A DNA stretch of 55,510 nucleotides from Deinococcus marmoris (lineage in GTDB: Bacteria > Deinococcota > Deinococci > Deinococcales > Deinococcaceae). Below the pieces are notes generated by a model, which saw only the letters and a list, made by a program, of their open reading frames with translations, did not search any database and was not told the DNA's origin. The stretch covers positions 1 to 55,510 of the forward strand of contig NZ_MSTI01000035.1 in assembly GCF_001949125.1 (NCBI RefSeq). The letters are read 5' to 3'. Both the position numbers and the translations under genes were made by a program. This document shows positions 10,176-22,516 of the stretch, one piece after another (position 1 is the first letter of the stretch; every line of letters starts with the position of its first letter).

Positions 10176-11102
10176 ATGAAAACTTTCCCCTCGCCCATCA
10201 AATCAGCCCTGTCTAAGTCAGCGCTTGCCAAATCAGCACTGTCTAAGTCATCACTGGCCAAGATCGCTCTCGGCCTCAGCGTTGCGCTGGCGGCTGGCCT
10301 CAGTGGACCCGCCCTGGCCGCGCCCAAGATCAGCGCGCAGAGCATCATCGTCAACCCGGTGCAGACCACGGTGGATGTCAAGGTCTGGACAGACCGCGAC
10401 AGCAGCGGCACGCGCACGCCGTCCTACGCCCCCGGCGAGCGCATTCGCCTGTACGCCAGCGTGTCTCAGGACGCCTACGTGTACCTGTTCAATGTCGATC
10501 CCAACGGTCAGGTGGACCTGATTCTGCCCAACCGTTATCAGGGCGGCGCGAACTTTCTGAAGGCGGGCGCAGTCAAGGTGTTTCCAGCAGCGGGCGATCC
10601 CTTCACCTTCGACATCGCCGCCCCCTACGGCCTGAACAAGGTGCTGGCGCTGGCAAGCAAGACCGAGCTGAATCTGGACCAGATCGCCACCTTCAAGAGC
10701 GGCCAGAACAGCTTCGCCGACGTGAACGTCAAGGGGCAGCAGGGGCTGGCGCAGGCGCTGAGCATCGTGGTCACCCCAGTGCCGCAGAACACCTGGGACA
10801 GCGCCACGGCGTTCTATCAGGTGGTGGCCCGCACAGGTGCGGCGGTTCCCGCCCTGCCCACGCAGCCCGGCAATCCCTGGGGCAACGCCCGCAAGTGGCA
10901 GACCGTGGTCAGCGCCCCCTCTGACCTGCGCGCCCTGCACGACAGCTATGCCGCGCGCCTGAAGGCCGAGGGCTACACGCAGACCAAGCTGAAGATCAAG
11001 AACAACGAGATCGAGAGCGAGTACCGCCGGGGCAACGACGAGGCCGAATTGCAGGTCAAGCGCAAGGGCAACGGTGTGGAGATCAAACTGGAACGCGACT
11101 GA
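10176..11102 (+). CDS. Secreted DUF4384-domain protein
   Basis: 308 residues starting [16 protein letters not shown]. The N-terminus has a run of five-residue units ([15 protein letters not shown]), then a hydrophobic stretch and the cleavage-like site [10 protein letters not shown], so it is exported. Residues about 60-190 contain the DUF4384 pattern: the [29 protein letters not shown] and [10 protein letters not shown] segments. The C-terminus (about 250-308) is a separate small domain rich in Lys/Glu. DUF4384 proteins are cell-surface or periplasmic, some tied to S-layers. A terminator follows directly. Confidence 0.8.
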   Translation: MKTFPSPIKSALSKSALAKSALSKSSLAKIALGLSVALAAGLSGPALAAPKISAQSIIVNPVQTTVDVKVWTDRDSSGTRTPSYAPGERIRLYASVSQDAYVYLFNVDPNGQVDLILPNRYQGGANFLKAGAVKVFPAAGDPFTFDIAAPYGLNKVLALASKTELNLDQIATFKSGQNSFADVNVKGQQGLAQALSIVVTPVPQNTWDSATAFYQVVARTGAAVPALPTQPGNPWGNARKWQTVVSAPSDLRALHDSYAARLKAEGYTQTKLKIKNNEIESEYRRGNDEAELQVKRKGNGVEIKLERD

Positions 11103-11124
11103 TCGCACCGACAATCTGGAATAG

Positions 11125-11155
11125 AAAGAGGAGGCTCTGCGGGGTCTCTTTTTTT
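11125..11155 (+). terminator. Terminator after the DUF4384 gene
   Basis: AAAGAG pairs with CTCTTT around a G-rich loop, followed by a run of seven or more T. Confidence 0.75.
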
Positions 11156-11388
11156 GTCTTGCCGGGCGCTGGAGCATTCGGTGCCGCCGGGGTCATCTGC
11201 TAGGCTGGGCGCACACTGACCCGTCCCCACTGGAGCTTTCTGCCGATGCATTCGCCTGCCAAGCCCACAGCCCACAAGCTCAGCCGCCTGCTCAACCAGC
11301 GCCGCGCGCCCTGACTGCTGGCGTGTCCGCCGCCTGTGGGTATCCGGGCGGCATTTCCCCTTCGTTCCCACGCTCTACCGGAGGCTGT

Positions 11389-12533
<1,145 letters not shown>

Positions 12534-12537
<4 letters not shown>

Positions 12538-13541
12538 CCGCCACCGCACCAAAAACAGACACCAAGACCATGACCATGATCGCCGCCATCAACAACGCCC
12601 TGGATCTGGCGCTGGAGCAGGACGACACCGTCCACATCTTCGGCGAGGACGTGGGCGTGATGGGCGGCGTGTTCCGCGCCACCGACGGCTTGCAGGCCAA
12701 ATACGGCATAGACCGCGTGTTCGACACCCCGCTGGCCGAGGCCGCGATTGTGGGCATGGGCATCGGCATGGGGCTGGCGGGGCTGAAGCCGGTGGCGGAA
12801 ATCCAGTTCGCGGGCTTTCTGTACCCGGCGCTGGATCAGGTGCTGTCGCATCTGGGCCGCTACCGCCACCGCACCCGCAGCCGCTACCACCTGCCGATGG
12901 TGGTCCGCGCACCCTACGGCGGTGGCGTGCATACCCCCGAGCAGCACGCCGACAGCCCCGAGGCCATCCTGGCGCACACCCCCGGCATCAAGGTGGTCAT
13001 TCCCAGCACGCCCGCCGACGCCAAGGGCCTGCTGCTCTCGGCTATCCATGACCCGGACCCGGTATTCTTCTTTGAGGCCATCAAGCTGTACCGCAGTGTC
13101 AAGGAAGACGTACCAGTCGGCGATTACCGCATTCCGCTGGGCAAGGCCAGAATCGTGACCGAGGGCGATGACGTGACCGTGATCTGCTACGGCGGCATGG
13201 TGGAGGTGGCCCAGAAAGCCGCCGCCGCTGCCCAGAGTGCCGGAATCGGCGTGGAGGTCATTGACCTGCGAACCCTGGTGCCGCTGGACACCGATACGAT
13301 TCTGGCAAGCGTCCAGAAGACGGGCCGCGCCGTGGTGGTCACGGAAGCGCCGCGCACGGGCGGTTTTCACAGCGAGATCAGCGCCGTGATTGCCGAGGAA
13401 GCCATTGAATTTCTCCGCGCCCCGATCATCCGCGTGACGGGCTTCGACGCGCCATATCCGCCATTTACAGCCATTGAGGATGTGTACCGCCCGAACGCGG
13501 TGCGGGTGGCGCGGGCGATTAAATCGGTGATGGGGTACTGA
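12534..13541 (+). CDS. 2-oxoacid dehydrogenase E1 component, beta subunit
   Basis: 335 residues, the usual size of E1 beta. It begins [20 protein letters not shown], has the conserved [15 protein letters not shown] and [20 protein letters not shown] segments, and the transketolase C-terminal domain [15 protein letters not shown]. It overlaps the alpha gene by 4 nt, and the two make the alpha2-beta2 heterotetramer. The gene ends about 20 nt before a convergent PIN toxin gene. Confidence 0.94.
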
Positions 13542-13559
13542 GCTGAGTTGGGGTGGAGG

Positions 13560-14000
13560 CTAACCCGCCTCTGCTCCGTCCAGAACCCCGTACAGCACAT
13601 CGGTTCGCCACACGCTCAGGCCGCAGCCGAAGAAGTCGCGGTCCTCCGTCCAGATTTCGGCACTCAAGGCCAGCGCCAGCGCCAAGGTGGGCCAATCGTC
13701 CGCATCATCGGGAATGCGGGTACGGGCCTGGGCTTCCAGATGCTGGTACTGATTTTCTGAGGCCACGAAAATCTTTCTGGCGTAGAGGTCCAGCGCATCG
13801 GTTTCAATGCCCTGCCGAACCTCTGGCGAGAGGTTGGAGCGCTGAGCCACGAACTTCAGGCGGCGGGCGAATTCATGGCGGAATTCACCGTCGGCGCGTT
13901 CTGTGATTAGCAGCTCCAGCCGTGGATCGTCCAGGCGTTTGAGTCCGCGTTTGCGCAGGCACTCGCCCACCAGAATATTGGTATCAATCACCAGCAGCAT
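13560..14000 (-). CDS. PIN-domain toxin
   Basis: 146 residues, with PIN-domain features: MLLVIDTNILVGE at the N-terminus with the first Asp ligand (D6), a conserved Glu in the middle, and DDADDWPTLALALAL followed by IWTEDRDFF at the C-terminus. It starts in TGATG, overlapping the antitoxin stop by one base, so the pair is coupled. Larger than the VapC toxins at 19-20 kb and clearly a different subfamily. RNase activity is expected from the family. Confidence 0.85.
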   Translation of the reverse strand: MLLVIDTNILVGECLRKRGLKRLDDPRLELLITERADGEFRHEFARRLKFVAQRSNLSPEVRQGIETDALDLYARKIFVASENQYQHLEAQARTRIPDDADDWPTLALALALSAEIWTEDRDFFGCGLSVWRTDVLYGVLDGAEAG

Positions 14001-14290
14001 CAGGGCATCGGGGCAAACAGGATGTCTTCCAATTCATCCACGGAGATTTCCATTGCCCGCGCCGCGTGTTCCATCGTCGCATTAAGCTTATCCGCCGCCT
14101 CCCGAATCTCTGTAGGGTCAGGGCGCTTGAACGGCGTGTAGTACCCAATGGCCTTCCCATGCCGCTCCACCACAAACGGCTCGTCGGCGGCCAGCAGTTG
14201 CGTGGCCTTGTCCTTGAATTCCTTGATTCCCACACGGCGGGGCGAGCCAGGTGGGGCGGTAGGTTTCGGTTTTCTGGCGGTTGTGGTCAT
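14000..14290 (-). CDS. Antitoxin partner of the PIN toxin (Phd/YefM-like)
   Basis: 96 residues. The core VGIKEFKDKATQLLAADEPF then VVERHGKAIGYYTPF follows the Phd/YefM fold pattern (strand-helix, then a hairpin). The acidic C-terminus (ISVDELEDILFAPMP) would wrap the toxin. The N-terminus is basic and Pro/Thr-rich. GGAGG lies 8 nt before the ATG, and a TATACT -10-like hexamer is found about 45 nt upstream. It probably represses its own promoter. Confidence 0.8.
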   Translation of the reverse strand: MTTTARKPKPTAPPGSPRRVGIKEFKDKATQLLAADEPFVVERHGKAIGYYTPFKRPDPTEIREAADKLNATMEHAARAMEISVDELEDILFAPMP

Positions 14291-14458
14291 GGGTTGGCCT
14301 CCACAGGGTTGATCGGTAAAGTAGACACCAGTATAGTCAGAATTTGGTTGAAGAAATGGGCCATTTCACAGATGCTTTCCTGCGGCAGAGGGCCTATGCT
14401 CCAGCCATGAGGACAACAGGTGGACCAGGGCTGTGAGTGCGACTGGAGCGCACCACAC

Positions 14459-14785
14459 ATGGCAAAACACAGTTATGAACGTGCCCGCTGGGATCGGCGG
14501 GAAGCGCGGCGGCGCGTCAGCATCGGCGGGTGGTGGGTCAGGGGTTTGAGAGATGCCCCCACAGGCAACCGGGAAATTCAACGGCAACAAGTCGTTCAGG
14601 CCACCCGCAAGGCCATCAACGGTTCCATCCACAAACGCATGAGCAAGGTGGCCGGACGCTCTCACCGTCTCTGGCGGCAGCAGGCCCACCACATCGAGCG
14701 TCTGCACACTCTCGGCGGGCACGACGCCGCCGATGACCTCGATCCGCAGCCCCGGCGGCTGGGCATCATGTGGGGCATTCACTAG
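14459..14785 (+). CDS. Small basic hypothetical protein
   Basis: 108 residues starting [20 protein letters not shown], very rich in Arg, His and Trp, with no known domain. A GGAG about 10 nt before the ATG and a high share of G or C at third positions support coding. A frame of similar length exists on the opposite strand, so confidence is limited. It lies between a divergent antitoxin gene and carB. Confidence 0.5.
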   Translation: MAKHSYERARWDRREARRRVSIGGWWVRGLRDAPTGNREIQRQQVVQATRKAINGSIHKRMSKVAGRSHRLWRQQAHHIERLHTLGGHDAADDLDPQPRRLGIMWGIH

Positions 14786-14853
14786 AAGGTCTGCCCTTAC
14801 CTACCCATGCCCTCCCCGCCTCACCCCCGCGCGTGACATACTCCTTCTCTGGA

Positions 14854-17927
<3,074 letters not shown>

Positions 17928-17931
<4 letters not shown>

Positions 17932-19022
17932 CTCTGTTTGCAGAAATTAAACGAGACATATTGGACGAATCCATCAAGCTAAGCTCCATACTACGAAAAT
18001 TAAAGGTTTTATCCGTAAGTCTTGAAGACGACTCTCTGGCAGAATGGGTGAATAGAGAGATTAAAGGGTACACCGGCGTTCCACTTGATGACTATCCTGA
18101 ATATCGTGTCTCTGCTGCACTAAACAAAGGTCACTTCATTGGGTGGGGTGGTAGGCAAATGAACAATGTGGAGGTCCATACTTTAGGACTTCCTGAGTTC
18201 GCTCGGGATTTTGCATCCAAATTATGGCTAGAAGCTGGAATTAACGAGATTGAACGGATGAGGGAGAAAACTGGTGATGATTGGCGACAGCCCTGGCCAC
18301 CTGATTTTGTAGCAACCATTGCCTCACAGTTTTTTGAGAATTACAGGGCGATGCAAGTATGGAAAACAGTGCCTGACAGCGCTTTAGAATACGTCCTTTC
18401 TACTGTGAGAGATAACATACTAGACTATATTCTAGATATGGAAAAGAAAAATCCTATACTTCTTTTAAAAGAATCTGCACTAGAAAATGTTGAGTTGAAG
18501 GATGCAAAAGAAGCAACAAGTATATTAATTGATAACAAATCCAAAATCCAAAAAGGTCCTGATAAACCCATTGCTGCCAAGCCAATGAAGATCTTTATTT
18601 CATATTCCCATAAAGATGAGAAATTTCGCGAGGATTTAGAAAGTCACATCAAGATTCTGAATCGTAGGGGATTGATCAGTGTTTGGCATGACCGTCGCAT
18701 TAGTGCTGGGCAAGATTGGAAGAATCAAATAGACAATAATTTAAAGGAGTCGGACATAGTTTTGCTTCTAATAAGTTCTGATTTCATTGCTTCGGATTAT
18801 TGTTATGATATAGAGGTTGATCAAGCTTTAGAAAATCATAGGATCGGCAAGTCGGTGGTGATACCGATAATCGTTAGAACATCTCTTCTCACTGACAGTA
18901 AATTTATGCACCTACAGGCACTGCCAACTGATGCAAAGGCGATCTCAACGTGGGCGGATAGAGATGAAGCTTTTACAGTTGTTACTCGCGGCATAGAGGG
19001 GGTGATATTGGACAGGCGGTAA
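17928..19022 (+). CDS. AbiTii-TIR fusion protein, probable abortive-infection defence gene
   Basis: 364 residues. Residues 1-~170 match the AbiTii pattern ([39 protein letters not shown]). A linker follows, and residues ~220-345 form a TIR domain: [48 protein letters not shown]. The likely catalytic Glu is E296 in [12 protein letters not shown] enzymes of this type often cleave NAD or make cyclic nucleotide signals, and AbiTii domains occur in phage-defence proteins. The start ATG overlaps the carB stop (ATGA), with AGGAG 11 nt upstream inside carB. The gene is AT-rich with foreign codon use. There is no partner gene, so a single-gene system is likely. Enzyme activity is inferred. Confidence 0.85.
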
Positions 19023-19105
19023 AATGGGTGTTTTTAAATGATAACACTGAAATAAATACTCTGCTAAATCACACTTGCTAAAAACTTGAAGTTTAAACAC
19101 TATCT

Positions 19106-19155
19106 GCCCCCGCTTCGGCTTTCGCCCGTGGTGGGGGCGGGTGGGGGGTTTGGGG
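19106..19155 (+). repeat. Cassette-boundary repeat, copy A
   Basis: The 30-nt core (19112-19141) starts GCTTCGGCTTTCGCCCGTGG and ends in GGGGGCGGG, followed by a G-rich tail GGGGGGTTTGGGG. The core contains a short GGC-TTTC-GCC hairpin, and outer C-rich and G-rich arms can pair. It is identical over 30 nt to copy B, 722 bp away, and lies between the TIR gene and the next toxin-antitoxin pair. Confidence 0.85.
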
Positions 19156-19209
19156 GTTGGCTAGAGGCCGCTTCGCCACCCCAGCGACAATTCTACACAC
19201 GCCGCTGTG

Positions 19210-19215
19210 TAAACT
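19210..19215 (+). promoter_or_regulatory. Leaderless-type -10 element of the vapBC pair
   Basis: TAAACT ends 6 nt before the antitoxin ATG and there is no ribosome site, so transcription probably begins at or next to the start codon. Confidence 0.65.
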
Positions 19216-19221
19216 CTGGAC

Positions 19222-19422
19222 ATGGCGACGAATCTTCAGATTGACCCCCAATTGCTGGAACGCGCCCTGCAAGTGGGCGGCAAGCGCACCAAACGCGAAA
19301 CGGTGAACGAGGCGCTGACCGAATACATCCAGCACCGCGAGCAACTCAAAATTCTTGACCTGTTTGGCACCCTGGATATGGACAGTGAGGAGGAAATGCG
19401 CGCCCAGCGCAAACGCTCTTGA
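19222..19422 (+). CDS. VapB-type antitoxin
   Basis: 66 residues with a ribbon-helix-helix-like pattern: strand ATNLQIDPQLLERAL, then TKRETVNEALTEYIQHRE, the VapB type (DUF2191-like). The acidic/basic C-terminal tail (DMDSEEEMRAQRKRS) binds the toxin. Its stop overlaps the toxin start (TTGA). It would bind its own promoter as a dimer. Confidence 0.88.
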   Translation: MATNLQIDPQLLERALQVGGKRTKRETVNEALTEYIQHREQLKILDLFGTLDMDSEEEMRAQRKRS

Positions 19423-19820
19423 ATGTCATTGTGGACACCGATGTCTGGTCAGAGGGCCTGAGAAAGCGTAGCGGTGGGCCGTCCCCCGAAGCCGCTCTCC
19501 TGACCGAACTGATCCGGGAAAGCCGCGTGCAGATGCTGGGGTGTATTCGGCAGGAAGCGCTCCAGGGTTGCCGTGACCGCGCCCAATTTGATCGCCTGCG
19601 TGCGGCGCTGGCCGCCTTCCCAGAGCGTCCGCCGATGCAGGCCGAACACGAATTGGCTGCCGAGTTCTTCAACCTGTGCCGCAGCCACGGCATTCAGGGC
19701 AGCAGCACGGATTATCTGATCTGCGCCTGTAGCGTTACCTGGGGTCTGCCGATCCTGACCAAAGACCGGGACTTCGCCCGCTATGCTGCATACATTCCGC
19801 TGACACTCGTACAGGTCTAA
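19419..19820 (+). CDS. VapC-type PIN-domain toxin
   Basis: 133 residues from a TTG start (MNVIVDTDVWSEGLRKR). The PIN acidic residues are seen in VDTDVW, IRQEALQG, STDYLICACSV and LTKDRDFARYA. It is coupled to the antitoxin by the TTGA overlap. As a VapC family member it should be a Mg-dependent RNase that slows translation when freed. Confidence 0.9.
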   Translation: MNVIVDTDVWSEGLRKRSGGPSPEAALLTELIRESRVQMLGCIRQEALQGCRDRAQFDRLRAALAAFPERPPMQAEHELAAEFFNLCRSHGIQGSSTDYLICACSVTWGLPILTKDRDFARYAAYIPLTLVQV

Positions 19821-19833
19821 AGCTCCCGCGTCC

Positions 19834-19877
19834 GCTTCGGCTTTCGCCCGTGGTGGGGGCGGGCGGGGGGTTTGGGG
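19834..19877 (+). repeat. Cassette-boundary repeat, copy B
   Basis: The 30-nt core is identical to copy A and is followed by CGGGGGGTTTGGGG. It lies between the vapBC pair and the AbrB/PIN pair, in the same orientation as copy A. Confidence 0.85.
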
Positions 19878-19923
19878 ATGGTCGGGTTACGTTCATGGCG
19901 TGCCTTGGCCTCTATTCTCAGGC

Positions 19924-20190
19924 ATGACTTCTTCCCATGCCTATCATCTGAAAGTTCAGGCCCAGGGGCGCGTTGTTGTTCCTGGCGATGTGCGTGCCGA
20001 TCTGGGCGTGCAGGAAGGCGATGATCTGATCCTCCTCAAAGACGGAACGGGGTATCGGCTGACCAGCAAACGTCAGTTGATTGATGAACTCCGGGGGAGC
20101 CTGGTGAAGACTGGGGCTGCTGCCGGACGCGACTTGACGCAGGAACTGCTGGATGACCGCCGCGCCGAGGCCGCCCGGAAGGGCTGGTAG
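19924..20190 (+). CDS. AbrB/SpoVT-type antitoxin
   Basis: 88 residues. The N-terminal swapped-hairpin DNA-binding domain is clear: HLKVQAQGRVVVPGDVRADL then VQEGDDLILLKDG. The C-terminal part (LTQELLDDRRAEAARKGW) should bind the toxin. TATTCT lies 5 nt before the ATG, so the message is probably leaderless. The stop overlaps the toxin start by one base (TAGTG). Confidence 0.88.
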   Translation: MTSSHAYHLKVQAQGRVVVPGDVRADLGVQEGDDLILLKDGTGYRLTSKRQLIDELRGSLVKTGAAAGRDLTQELLDDRRAEAARKGW

Positions 20191-20570
20191 TGCTGCTGGA
20201 TGCCAGTGTGTTTCTGGCCTTTCTGACCAATGAACCGGGGACAGAGGCCGTCAGCGCTGCATTGCTCCAGTATCGGTGCGCGGTCAGCAGCGTGACCCTG
20301 ACGGAAGTAGAAGGCAAACTGGTGGGGCGCGGCGAGTTCACGCCTGGGCAAGTTGCACAGCAATACACCAAACTGCTTTCGGTGGTTCGGGAGTTGCCCT
20401 TTGACGCCGCCTGCCGCGAGAAGGCCGCGTTCTATTACGCCCGCAAATCGCCGTATGACCTGAGCCTGGGCGACGCCTGTTGCCTGGGAACGGCGGAGGC
20501 GCTGGGACTGGACGTGCTGACGGCAGAACGCGGCTGGGCCGTGATTCCAGACCTGCCGTTTAAGGTGTAA
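20190..20570 (+). CDS. PIN-domain toxin partner of the AbrB antitoxin
   Basis: 126 residues from a GTG start, beginning MLLDASVFLAFLTNEPG. The PIN acidic positions are D4, the Glu in LTEVEGKL, and the pair in YDLSLGDACCLGTAE and VLTAERGW. It is coupled to the antitoxin by overlapping stop and start. Copies B and C of the repeat bracket this pair. Confidence 0.88.
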   Translation: MLLDASVFLAFLTNEPGTEAVSAALLQYRCAVSSVTLTEVEGKLVGRGEFTPGQVAQQYTKLLSVVRELPFDAACREKAAFYYARKSPYDLSLGDACCLGTAEALGLDVLTAERGWAVIPDLPFKV

Positions 20571-20596
20571 TTGATTCGGTAGTGCCTCTGCCCTGC

Positions 20597-20636
20597 GCTT
20601 CGGCTTTCGCCTGTGGTGGGGGCGGGGGGTTTGGGG
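20597..20636 (+). repeat. Cassette-boundary repeat, copy C
   Basis: The core differs from A and B by one base (GCCTGTGG instead of GCCCGTGG), and the G-rich tail is 3 nt shorter. It ends 2 nt before the stop codon of the MazF-like toxin on the other strand. Confidence 0.85.
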
Positions 20637-20638
20637 AG

Positions 20639-20992
20639 CTATAGCGCCAGATGCAGCCGGATTCTGCTGTCCAGTTCGCGCATCAGGTCTTCGGGAACAT
20701 GGCCCAGGCGCTGGCGCACACGGGTCAGGGCCACAGAGCCGATCAATTCCGTCTGTGCCTTGCTGTCCTGATTGAGTCCGGTGCGCTCGGTGGGGAGCAG
20801 CAGTTGAAAGGCGTACACGCTGCTTAAATTGCTGGTCAGCGGAATCACCGTGATCGCGTCTGCTCCGGCGTTGGCGACATTGTTGGTGATCACCACGGCG
20901 GGGCGGACAAAATCCGCTTCTGCACGGCGGGCGGGGCCAAATTCGATCAGCAGGATATCGCCGCGCCGGATCAGGTCTACAGCAGATGTCAT
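20639..20992 (-). CDS. MazF/PemK-type mRNA interferase toxin
   Basis: 117 residues starting MTSAVDLIRRGDILLIEFGP. Family features are RRGDILLIEFGPARRAE, RPAVVITNN, ITVIPLTSN and the C-terminal RQRLGHVPEDLMRELDSRIR. MazF toxins cut single-stranded RNA at short sites. The frame is open further upstream, but upstream residues overlap the antitoxin and do not resemble the family. A 46-nt gap separates it from the antitoxin stop. The same C-terminal sequence survives as a fossil at 1091-1176. Confidence 0.88.
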   Translation of the reverse strand: MTSAVDLIRRGDILLIEFGPARRAEADFVRPAVVITNNVANAGADAITVIPLTSNLSSVYAFQLLLPTERTGLNQDSKAQTELIGSVALTRVRQRLGHVPEDLMRELDSRIRLHLAL

Positions 20993-21038
20993 AAACAGAC
21001 CATTTTGATGACCGAGTGAAACGACAGCCTGGACAGAC

Positions 21039-21293
21039 TTACAGCCATTCGCTGCCGTCACCCGGTTCCATCCCGTCGGTGTTGCCTTCCAGCAAGCGGA
21101 CGCGTTCCGGGTCATTCTCGCGGGCCAGGGCAGCGTAGTCCTTGGCCAGTTGCTGGTCACGCAGGGCTTGCACCGCCTTCAACACCGCCTCACTGCGGCT
21201 GCTCAGGTGGTGGGCCTGCTGGTACTCCTCCAGATAGCGGGCGGCTTCCGGCGGAAGACTGATGGTCATACGCTGTGCAGAATCTGTGGTCAT
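21039..21293 (-). CDS. Ribbon-helix-helix antitoxin partner of the MazF-like toxin
   Basis: 84 residues. MTISLPPEAARYLEEY followed by SSRSEAVLKAVQALRD is a typical CopG/RHH DNA-binding fold, and the acidic C-terminus (NTDGMEPGDGSEWL) would neutralise the toxin. TAGTAT lies 6 nt before the ATG, so it is probably leaderless. An inverted repeat lies in the promoter (21297-21327). Confidence 0.83.
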   Translation of the reverse strand: MTTDSAQRMTISLPPEAARYLEEYQQAHHLSSRSEAVLKAVQALRDQQLAKDYAALARENDPERVRLLEGNTDGMEPGDGSEWL

Positions 21294-21296
21294 AGA

Positions 21297-21327
21297 CTCA
21301 TACTATCATTCATACTTATATGATGAG
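21297..21327 (-). promoter_or_regulatory. Promoter and likely operator of the mazEF-like pair
   Basis: CTCAT and ATGAG flank an AT-rich stretch holding two GTATGA direct repeats on the minus strand and the -10 hexamer TAGTAT (21300-21305). A ribbon-helix-helix autorepressor would be expected to bind here. Confidence 0.55.
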
Positions 21328-21347
21328 CGATTGGTGCTGCTTGCTCT

Positions 21348-21377
21348 GCTTCGGCTTTTGCCCGTGGTGGGAGCGGG
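21348..21377 (+). repeat. Cassette-boundary repeat, copy D
   Basis: GCTTCGGCTTTTGCCCGTGG then TGGGAGCGGG has two differences from copy A over 30 nt and lacks the G-rich tail. It marks the right end of the three-pair island, just before dinB. Confidence 0.8.
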
Positions 21378-21436
21378 CTGCGCCTGACCTTCGAGCAAAA
21401 CCCGACTGGATTACGCCCCTGCCGTAACATGGGTCC

Positions 21437-22507
21437 ATGTCCACCGCGCGCAAGATTATTCATGTGGACATGGACGCTTTTTACGCGTCAGTGGAGGGGC
21501 GGGACGACGCGCGGTTGCGGGGGCGTCCGCTGGCGGTGGCCTGGGGTGGGCGGCGCAGCGTGGTGTTGACCGCCAGTTACGAGGCGCGGCCTTACGGCGT
21601 CCGCAGCGCCATGCCGCTGTACAGGGCGCTGGAGCGCTGCCCGGACCTGCTGGTGGTGCCGCCCCGCTTCGAGGCGTACCGTGAGGTCAGCACCCAGATT
21701 CGCGCCGTGTTCGCCCGCTACACCGCCCAGATCGAGCCGCTATCACTGGACGAGGCCTACCTGGATGTCACGGTCCCCCTGCGCGGCGGCCACAGCGCCA
21801 CCCGCATCGCACAGGCCATCCGCGCCGACATCCGGGCCGAGACCGGGCTGACCGCCACCGCCGGGGTCAGCGTCAACAAGTTCCTGGCCAAGCTGGCCAG
21901 CGGCATGAACAAGCCCGATGGCCTGACCGTGCTGCTGCCTGCCGACGTGGATGACTTGCTGGCCTCGCTGCCCGTCGGCGACTTTCACGGCGTCGGCCCG
22001 GCCACCGCCGCCAAGCTGGCCGCGCGGGGCATCCACACCGGGGCGGACCTGCGCGCCGCCTCGCCGGAAGCGCTCACCGCCCAGTTCGGCAAGATGGGGC
22101 AGCACTTCTGGCGCATCGCCCACGGCCTGGATGACCGCCCGGTTGACCCGGACCGCCCCCACAAGAGCATCGGCGCGGAGGAAACCTACGGCGACGATCT
22201 GCGGGGGGTGGCCCCGGTGCTGGAGCGCCTGCTCGTGCTGGCAGACGCGGTAGAGCGGCGGCTGGAGCGTGCGGGGCTGGCCGGGCGCACCGTGGTTTTA
22301 AAACTCAAGTTCAGTGACCGGGCCATCATCACCCGCCGCGTCACGCTGCCCGCCCCGGTTCATCTGGCCCCCGATCTGGCCCGCGCCGCCGCGCATTCGC
22401 TGACGCCGGAACTGCTGTCCGGGCGGGGCGTGCGGCTGGCCGGGATTACAGCATCGGGCCTGTGTGGCGTGGGGGAGAGGCCCGCGCAGCCGGGATTGTT
22501 CGACTGA
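21437..22507 (+). CDS. dinB: DNA polymerase IV (Y-family translesion polymerase)
   Basis: 356 residues, full length. The catalytic carboxylates are in HVDMDAFYASVE (D11) and PLSLDEAYLDV (D105, E106). The finger, thumb (VSVNKFLAKLASGMNKPDG; helix-hairpin-helix FHGVGPATAAKLAARGIHT) and little-finger regions follow. It copies past damaged bases with low fidelity. TAACAT lies 6 nt before the ATG, so the message is probably leaderless. No RDRM-like motif is visible upstream, and the C-terminus ends in a possible clamp-binding peptide (QPGLFD). Confidence 0.95.
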   Translation: MSTARKIIHVDMDAFYASVEGRDDARLRGRPLAVAWGGRRSVVLTASYEARPYGVRSAMPLYRALERCPDLLVVPPRFEAYREVSTQIRAVFARYTAQIEPLSLDEAYLDVTVPLRGGHSATRIAQAIRADIRAETGLTATAGVSVNKFLAKLASGMNKPDGLTVLLPADVDDLLASLPVGDFHGVGPATAAKLAARGIHTGADLRAASPEALTAQFGKMGQHFWRIAHGLDDRPVDPDRPHKSIGAEETYGDDLRGVAPVLERLLVLADAVERRLERAGLAGRTVVLKLKFSDRAIITRRVTLPAPVHLAPDLARAAAHSLTPELLSGRGVRLAGITASGLCGVGERPAQPGLFD

Positions 22508-22516
22508 TTCAGTCCT

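Noticed and set aside
13541..14300. Possible boundary repeats around the PIN/Phd pair
   Set aside because: No stretch matching the 30-nt repeat core was found on either side, so this pair is not part of the cassette pattern.
19106..21377. Spaced repeats as a CRISPR array
   Set aside because: The units are ~720-760 bp apart with full genes between them, no short spacers and no cas genes.
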